A DNA stretch of 64,000 nt from Desulfuromonadales bacterium. GTDB taxonomy: Bacteria > Desulfobacterota > Desulfuromonadia > Desulfuromonadales > JAGXHI01. The stretch is taken from assembly GCA_024636295.1 (NCBI GenBank), contig JAGXHI010000056.1:62001-126000 (forward strand), read 5' to 3'. The notes below the pieces were generated by a model. That model saw nothing but the letters and a program-made list of their open reading frames with translations. It was not told where the DNA came from and did not search any database. Position numbers and translations under genes: made by a program. Positions 59,369-64,000 of this stretch are shown one piece after another; within the stretch, counting starts at the first letter, position 1, and the number at the start of each line of letters is the position of its first letter.

Positions 59369-60124
59369 TTAACCCTCCCCGCGGCGCCTTCCCCGCCAGT
59401 CGCGAATGCTCCAGGCCAGCTGATCCCAGATGCCCCGAAGGAGATTCGCCTCTTCTCTGTCAAGACAAGCCCGGTGGTGAATCCTGCGTAGTGCGTTCAT
59501 GACCGCTTCGGGCCGCGCGGGATTGAGGCAGGCGGTGCGTGAAAGAACCTCCTCCATCCGAGTGAAAACAGGCTGAAGTTCCCCCTGCGTGGCGGGCTCT
59601 CGCTCCTCAGAACAGTCGGTCGTCGAAAAGACCTCGAGGTGCTTCGAGAATTCATACAGAAAAACGAGAACCGCCTGGGCGAGATTCAAAGAGCCCGACC
59701 TCTCCGGGGTGGAGATTTTGGCAACGGCGTTGCAGAGAGCGATCTCCTCATTTGTCAGACCGGCATCTTCCCTGCCGAAAACCAGGCCGACCGATGCGCT
59801 TGCGGGAAGAGTATCGAGAAGTTTCGGGGCCTCAGAAACTTCGAGTGGGTCACCTCGCATTTTTCCGGTCCTTCGAGTTGCTGCCACCGTCAGGTGTAGA
59901 TCCGCAGTCGCTTCGGAGAGGTCGGAATAGACGCGGGCCCGGCCCAGCAGGTCCGCCGCGAAAACCGCGAATTTGTGCGCCTCCGGGTGCAGATGAGCAC
60001 AAGGGTTGACCAGCCGCAGGTCGGTGAAACCGAAATTGGCCATCGCCCGGCAGGTCATTCCGATATTTCCGGGGGCGCGTGGCTCGACCAGAATGATGCT
60101 GATGCGGTCCCTGTTTCCAGGCAT
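59369..60124 (-). CDS. TrmJ-like tRNA 2'-O-methyltransferase (TrmH family, group 1)
   Basis: A 251-aa SPOUT methyltransferase. Motifs: ISIILVEPRAPGNIGMTCRA (residues 8-27), GLVFGREDAGLTNEEI (motif 2) and SGSLNLAQAVLVFLYE (motif 3, SAM knot). The start at 60124 is preferred: GAAGGA lies 8 nt upstream; an earlier ATG at 60145 overlaps the upstream stop. TrmJ methylates position 32 in the anticodon loop of tRNAs. It follows the ABC-F gene closely. Confidence 0.87.
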   Translation of the reverse strand: MPGNRDRISIILVEPRAPGNIGMTCRAMANFGFTDLRLVNPCAHLHPEAHKFAVFAADLLGRARVYSDLSEATADLHLTVAATRRTGKMRGDPLEVSEAPKLLDTLPASASVGLVFGREDAGLTNEEIALCNAVAKISTPERSGSLNLAQAVLVFLYEFSKHLEVFSTTDCSEEREPATQGELQPVFTRMEEVLSRTACLNPARPEAVMNALRRIHHRACLDREEANLLRGIWDQLAWSIRDWRGRRRGEG

Positions 60125-60137
60125 TTGAAAGGTTCCT

Positions 60138-62021
60138 TCACTCATCCGCAAGGGTTTCCAATTCTTCCCATCGGGCGTAAGCCGCCTCCAGGTCCTTCTC
60201 CAGGACCTCCAGTCTCTGCCGGGCGGCGGAAATTTCCTCTCCGGCGGTTCGGTAAAAATCAGGATTCCCCATTCGCTCGTGCAGGCGGATCTGCTCCGAC
60301 TCAAGGTCCTCGATTCTCCCTGGAAGTTCCGAAAGTTCCTGCCGCTCCCGGAAGGTCAACTTGCGAGGGCGTTTTTTGTCCTCCGAGGGTCTGGAAGATT
60401 TGGGAGATGAAGGCGATCCTACGGGCTCCGGGCGCTGCCGAAGCCAGTCGTCATATCCCCCCACATATTCCGCAACGCGGCCTTCCCCCTCGAAAACGAA
60501 TGTGCCGGTGACGGTTCGGTTCAGAAAATCCCTGTCATGGCTGACCAGGAAAATGGTGCCTTGAAAATCCGCAAGAACCTCCTCGAGAAGGTCGAGAGTT
60601 TCGAGGTCAAGATCGTTCGTCGGCTCGTCAAGGACCAGAACGTTCGCTTCACGGGTGAAGAGCCGGGCCAGGAGAAGTCGGCTTTTCTCGCCGCCGGAAA
60701 GGAAACGGACCGGCGTGCGGGCACGGTCGGGGGTAAAGAGAAAATCCTGGAGATATCCGTAGACATGGCGGGGATTTCCTCCCACCATCACCGTGTCCTG
60801 ATCTCCGGAGAGATTCTGCTGCACGGATAGATCGGGATCGAGCCGCTCCCGGAGCTGGTCGAAATAGAGCACGTGGAGATTGGTTCCCAAACGTACCGTT
60901 CCGGTCCGGGGGATGAGTTCGCCGAGAAGAAGCCGCAGCAGAGTTGTTTTCCCGGCTCCATTGGGACCGATGATTCCCACTCGATCGCCACGAATCACCG
61001 TCGTGGAAAAATCCCGCACCACCATGGATTCGCCGTAGGAGAAAGAAATCTTCTCCGCCTTCACGACCAGGCGGCCACTTTTTTCACCATCAAAGAGATT
61101 GAGCCGGGCTTTTCCTGACCTCTCACGGCGCTGGAGTTTTTCTTCCCGCATGGCCTTGAGAGAACGCACTCGGCCTTCATTTCGGGTGCGCCGCGCCTTT
61201 ATGCCCTGCCGTATCCATGTCTCCTCCTGGGCCAGTTTTCGGTCGAACCGGGCACGCTCCAGTTCCTCGGCGTGAAGCATTTCCTCTCTTCTAAGGAGAA
61301 AATGGTCGTAATTGCCCGGGACATCGAGGAGACGTCCCCGGTCGAGTTCGACGATGCGGGTTGCCAGAGAACGCAGAAAGGCTCGATCGTGGGTGACGAA
61401 AACCAGAGTGACGCGGCTGCGCAGCAGAAAATCCTCCAGCCATGCGATCGATTCGATATCCAGATGATTGGTCGGCTCGTCCAGGAGCAGGATGTCCGGA
61501 TCGGAGACGAGCGCCCGGGCAAGCAGGACCCGCCTCTGAACCCCTCCGGAGAATTCCTGCACGAAAGCATCGCTTGGAAGTTTGAGGCGAGAGAGAATCT
61601 CATCCACCCGTCGTCGAAGAATCCAACCCCCGGCCTCCTCCAGAGCGTGCTGGGCTTCCAGGAGCTTTCGCACGGCGATTTCATCGCCTGTATCGGAAGC
61701 CCGTCTGGCGAGGGAATGATATCGGCAGAGGTCCTCCCCTGCGGAGCCGAGTCCTCCGGCGACCACTTCGAAGACCGTCCCCAGGAGATTCCGGGGAACT
61801 TCCTGGGGCAGGATGGAAGTTTGAAGGCCTTGTTGTCGATCGTAAGTTCCCCCGTCTGCGTTCACTTCACCGGCTATAAGGCGAAGCAGGGTGGATTTGC
61901 CCTCGCCGTTGCGGCCGAGCAGACAGATCCGCTCCCCCTTTTCCACCTGCAGGTTGATGGCATCCAGCAGGGGAGGACCTCCATAGGCGAGGGTGATGTC
62001 GCGCAGGCTGATAAAAGCCAT
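60138..62021 (-). CDS. uup: ABC-F family ATPase, Uup type
   Basis: A 627-aa soluble protein with two ABC domains. Domain 1: GRNGEGKSTLLRLIAG, FSGGVQRRVLLARAL, DILLLDEPTNHLD; domain 2: GPNGAGKTTLLRLLLG, FLSGGEKSRLLLARLF, LVLDEPTNDLDLETL. Between them lies the P-site tRNA-interaction motif linker (RTRNEGRVRSLKAMREEK), and the C-terminal 100 residues form the charged coiled coil typical of Uup. It acts on the ribosome or on branched DNA. The first Walker A has Glu-Gly instead of the common Ala-Gly. Confidence 0.9.
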   Translation of the reverse strand: MAFISLRDITLAYGGPPLLDAINLQVEKGERICLLGRNGEGKSTLLRLIAGEVNADGGTYDRQQGLQTSILPQEVPRNLLGTVFEVVAGGLGSAGEDLCRYHSLARRASDTGDEIAVRKLLEAQHALEEAGGWILRRRVDEILSRLKLPSDAFVQEFSGGVQRRVLLARALVSDPDILLLDEPTNHLDIESIAWLEDFLLRSRVTLVFVTHDRAFLRSLATRIVELDRGRLLDVPGNYDHFLLRREEMLHAEELERARFDRKLAQEETWIRQGIKARRTRNEGRVRSLKAMREEKLQRRERSGKARLNLFDGEKSGRLVVKAEKISFSYGESMVVRDFSTTVIRGDRVGIIGPNGAGKTTLLRLLLGELIPRTGTVRLGTNLHVLYFDQLRERLDPDLSVQQNLSGDQDTVMVGGNPRHVYGYLQDFLFTPDRARTPVRFLSGGEKSRLLLARLFTREANVLVLDEPTNDLDLETLDLLEEVLADFQGTIFLVSHDRDFLNRTVTGTFVFEGEGRVAEYVGGYDDWLRQRPEPVGSPSSPKSSRPSEDKKRPRKLTFRERQELSELPGRIEDLESEQIRLHERMGNPDFYRTAGEEISAARQRLEVLEKDLEAAYARWEELETLADE

Positions 62022-62076
62022 GATAATTCCGGATTTGGTCTGCTCTGATCAGGGGCGGATGAAAGAATGAATGAAA

Positions 62077-62673
62077 TCAGCTCGGAGCCCGTTGGTAATT
62101 CTCGAGTATCGGGCGGCGGCGAAAACAGTCGATGAGGTGATCATTGACCATGCCCACCGCCTGCATATGAGCGTAGCAGATGGTCGGGCCGACGAATTTG
62201 AAGCCCCGGCCGCGGAGATCACGGCTCAGTGCCTCGGCTTCAGGCGAGGTCACGGGACAGTCTTCGAGAGAGCGCGGAGCGTTGACGATGGGCTCTCCTT
62301 CGACAAAGCGCCAGATGTAGGAATCAAAGCCGTTGAACTTTTCCTGCACATCCAGAAAGCACAGGGCGTTGTTGACAGCCGCCTCCATTTTGGCACGGTT
62401 GCGGATCAGCCCGCGATTGCTCAGAAGATCTTCAATTTTCGGCGAATCGTAGCGCGCAATTTTTTCCGGATCGAATCCATCCAGGGCGACCCGGTAGTTT
62501 TCTCTTTTTCGCAGCACCGTATACCAGCTCAGACCCGCCTGGGCGCCTTCCAGGATGAGAAATTCGAACATCCTCCGGTCGTCGTGAACTGGGACTCCCC
62601 ATTCCTCGTCGTGGTAGGCGATGTAGAGGGGTTTGGTGGGATCGGCCCAGGGGCAGCGGCAGAGTTTTTCCAT
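62077..62673 (-). CDS. tag: DNA-3-methyladenine glycosylase I
   Basis: A 198-aa base-excision glycosylase. CRCPWADPTKPLYIAYHDEEW (in parts: CRCPWA, YHDEEWG) supplies the zinc-binding Cys and the family signature; FEFLILEGAQAGLSW and the C-terminal FVGPTICYAHMQAVG with His are the base pocket. It removes 3-methyladenine from DNA. It lies 8 nt after the S1-domain gene. Confidence 0.93.
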   Translation of the reverse strand: MEKLCRCPWADPTKPLYIAYHDEEWGVPVHDDRRMFEFLILEGAQAGLSWYTVLRKRENYRVALDGFDPEKIARYDSPKIEDLLSNRGLIRNRAKMEAAVNNALCFLDVQEKFNGFDSYIWRFVEGEPIVNAPRSLEDCPVTSPEAEALSRDLRGRGFKFVGPTICYAHMQAVGMVNDHLIDCFRRRPILENYQRAPS

Positions 62674-62681
62674 CGATTCGG

Positions 62682-63881
62682 CTATTTCCGCTTCTTCTTT
62701 TCCATCTTTGCTTTCAGAATATCGCCCAGCGTACCCATCCCCCCGGCCGCAGAAGGCTTTTCCTGATAGGAACTCGGCGCTTCGGCTTCTTCGCCGCCCG
62801 AGGCGGGCACAAGGGAAATGCGTCGGGCGTCCCGCTCAATCTTCTCAATGGTCACCGGCAGGACCTGGCCCGCCTTGAGTACATCCTGGGGATGTCGGAT
62901 TCGGCGCCCTTCTCCGAGGCGGGAGATATGGATCAGCCCATCGATTCCCTCCTCGAGGGTGACAAATGCGCCGAAGGGGGCCAGGCGGGAGACTGTGCCG
63001 GTCAGGGTCATTCCTTCCCGGTAGGTCGAGCCGACTTTCGTCCAGGGATCGGCCAGAGTATCCCGCAGGCTGAAGGAAAACCGGTCATTTTCCCAATCGA
63101 TGCTTTTCACGGCTACTTCCAGTGCCTGCCCGACCGACAAGGTCTCGCCTGGATTTTCTACCCGGCCATAGCTGATCTCTGAGACCGGGATCAGCCCTTC
63201 CACGCCGCCGATGTCGATGAACGCCCCGAAATCCCGGACACTGGTCACCGTTCCCTTGACCACGTCCCCTTCCTTCAGGGTCGTTTTAAGGCCATCCCGC
63301 TGCTTATGGCGCTCTTCTTCCAGAATTTCCCGATGAGACACGACAATGTTGCGTCCCTGTTCATCAAAGCGGTTGATTTTGAAAGGAAAAGTCTGGCCGA
63401 TCGCCTCGTCCGGGGATTCCGGTCGCCGCAGCCCGATCTGTGAAAAAGGGCAGAAGGCTCGTATCCCGCCCGGGAGCCGGATTTCATAGCCGCCCTTGAT
63501 CTCCTTTTCGACACGGCCTTCCACGGGAATTCCGCTTCGCCAGGCTTCCTCCAACCCCGATGCGCCCGCAGACCCTCCGCCGATACGGGTGGTGAATCTC
63601 AGCTCTCCTTCGGAACGCGAAAGAAAATAGGCGCCGAGAGTCTCCCCTGGGGCAATTTTTGGGTTTCCTTCGTCATCCAGAATTTCCCTCACGTCAAGGA
63701 CGCCCTCGCCCTTCTGGCCGACATCGAGAAAAACCCATTCAGAACCGACCTGAAGTACTTTGGCCTCCACTTTCTGCCCAGGCCTCAGGTCCGTATGAGT
63801 GACGAGACTTTTCTCCAGGAGTTCGGCAAAATTCTCATCGTCCCCGTTCTGGTTCTCTTCGTTTTCCAGCTCTTCGTCCAT
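62682..63881 (-). CDS. S1 RNA-binding domain protein, four S1 repeats
   Basis: A 399-aa protein related to ribosomal protein S1. Four S1 domains are seen at about residues 36-105, 112-185, 200-270 and 285-350, the third and fourth being the best (VKGTVTSVRDFGAFIDIGG, LTGTVSRLAPFGAFVTLEEG). An acidic N-terminus (MDEELENEENQNGDDEN) and a Lys-rich C-terminus (KAKMEKKKRK) flank them. True S1 in this group usually has six domains, so this is more likely an S1-like accessory protein. Upstream 63882-64000 shows no further gene. Confidence 0.85.
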   Translation of the reverse strand: MDEELENEENQNGDDENFAELLEKSLVTHTDLRPGQKVEAKVLQVGSEWVFLDVGQKGEGVLDVREILDDEGNPKIAPGETLGAYFLSRSEGELRFTTRIGGGSAGASGLEEAWRSGIPVEGRVEKEIKGGYEIRLPGGIRAFCPFSQIGLRRPESPDEAIGQTFPFKINRFDEQGRNIVVSHREILEEERHKQRDGLKTTLKEGDVVKGTVTSVRDFGAFIDIGGVEGLIPVSEISYGRVENPGETLSVGQALEVAVKSIDWENDRFSFSLRDTLADPWTKVGSTYREGMTLTGTVSRLAPFGAFVTLEEGIDGLIHISRLGEGRRIRHPQDVLKAGQVLPVTIEKIERDARRISLVPASGGEEAEAPSSYQEKPSAAGGMGTLGDILKAKMEKKKRK

Positions 63882-64000
63882 ATGCCGTGTCCTTCCTGAG
63901 ATGTCGCAAGTCTGGCAGAGAATCGGAGGAGATCGATCAACGATCAGATGGAGGACTCCAGTCGCCCGTTATTCCCGTTATTCGGATGTCTGTTTCGCAA

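Overview
The window looks like a chromosome segment from a Desulfuromonadota bacterium (Geobacter/Desulfuromonas/Pelobacter-like). The pointers are four multiheme c-type cytochromes with 6 to 9 CXXCH-type motifs, one of them a CbcL-like 9-heme/b-type fusion, sigma54-type activators, futalosine-route menaquinone genes, an ablAB osmolyte operon and a propionyl/methylmalonyl-CoA module. Family-level assignment is inference from gene content; no rRNA or marker search was possible. The ablAB and trehalose genes suggest a salt-exposed or halotolerant lifestyle.

Layout. 1-1455: MauG/CCP-like diheme protein. 1456-4867: a decayed accessory stretch with a zinc-ribbon gene between degenerate direct repeats, a VapC-type toxin/antitoxin pair, an MntA-like nucleotidyltransferase next to a frameshifted HEPN partner, a phage-tail gene remnant and tRNA-Phe. 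5174-10834: compatible-solute block (ablA, ablB, DUF5752, TreT-like GT4, GT20 trehalose-phosphate synthase). 10966-12217: DAHP synthase behind a Phe/Tyr/Trp-rich leader peptide with attenuator-like hairpins. 12288-18308: a 16-copy heptamer repeat, a small Cys protein, DUF1015, two phosphoglycerate dehydrogenases around serC. 18364-22762: amidase, mqnD, mqnB, an unknown gene. 23082-29611: XRE-cupin regulator, biotin-dependent acyl-CoA carboxylase (three subunits), methylmalonyl-CoA mutase large chain and epimerase. 29811-39971: thioredoxin-like protein, N-formylglutamate amidohydrolase-like protein, a truncated CgeB-type glycosyltransferase, cytochrome c peroxidase, PLD-VTT fusion, EEP nuclease/phosphatase, MscS channel, YtxH protein, FabH.

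40227-57416 is the most unusual part: a respiratory redox region. It has a 6-heme and an 8-heme membrane-anchored cytochrome, an NrfD/NrfC-like membrane module with a 6-heme periplasmic cytochrome, a MerR regulator with a Cys-rich tail, two paralogous sigma54 activators whose PAS domains share a Cys triad, and a probable nine-gene operon (50556-55313). That operon runs: two NifX-like proteins, two tandem pairs of tiny membrane proteins (47+53 aa, twice), an IS1595-like transposase homologue that has apparently lost its catalytic acids, the CbcL-like cytochrome and a small membrane protein. Three intergenic regions here share a bipartite motif TGTGGT-N7/8-GYTGCA-N2-TGCAAC, which suggests one regulator ties the pieces together. 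This is my best candidate for an undescribed system.

57606-63881 is housekeeping on the minus strand: ATP synthase Fo genes (atpE, atpB, atpI, atpZ-like) behind a strong promoter, TrmJ-like methyltransferase, Uup-type ABC-F protein, Tag glycosylase and a four-S1-domain protein.
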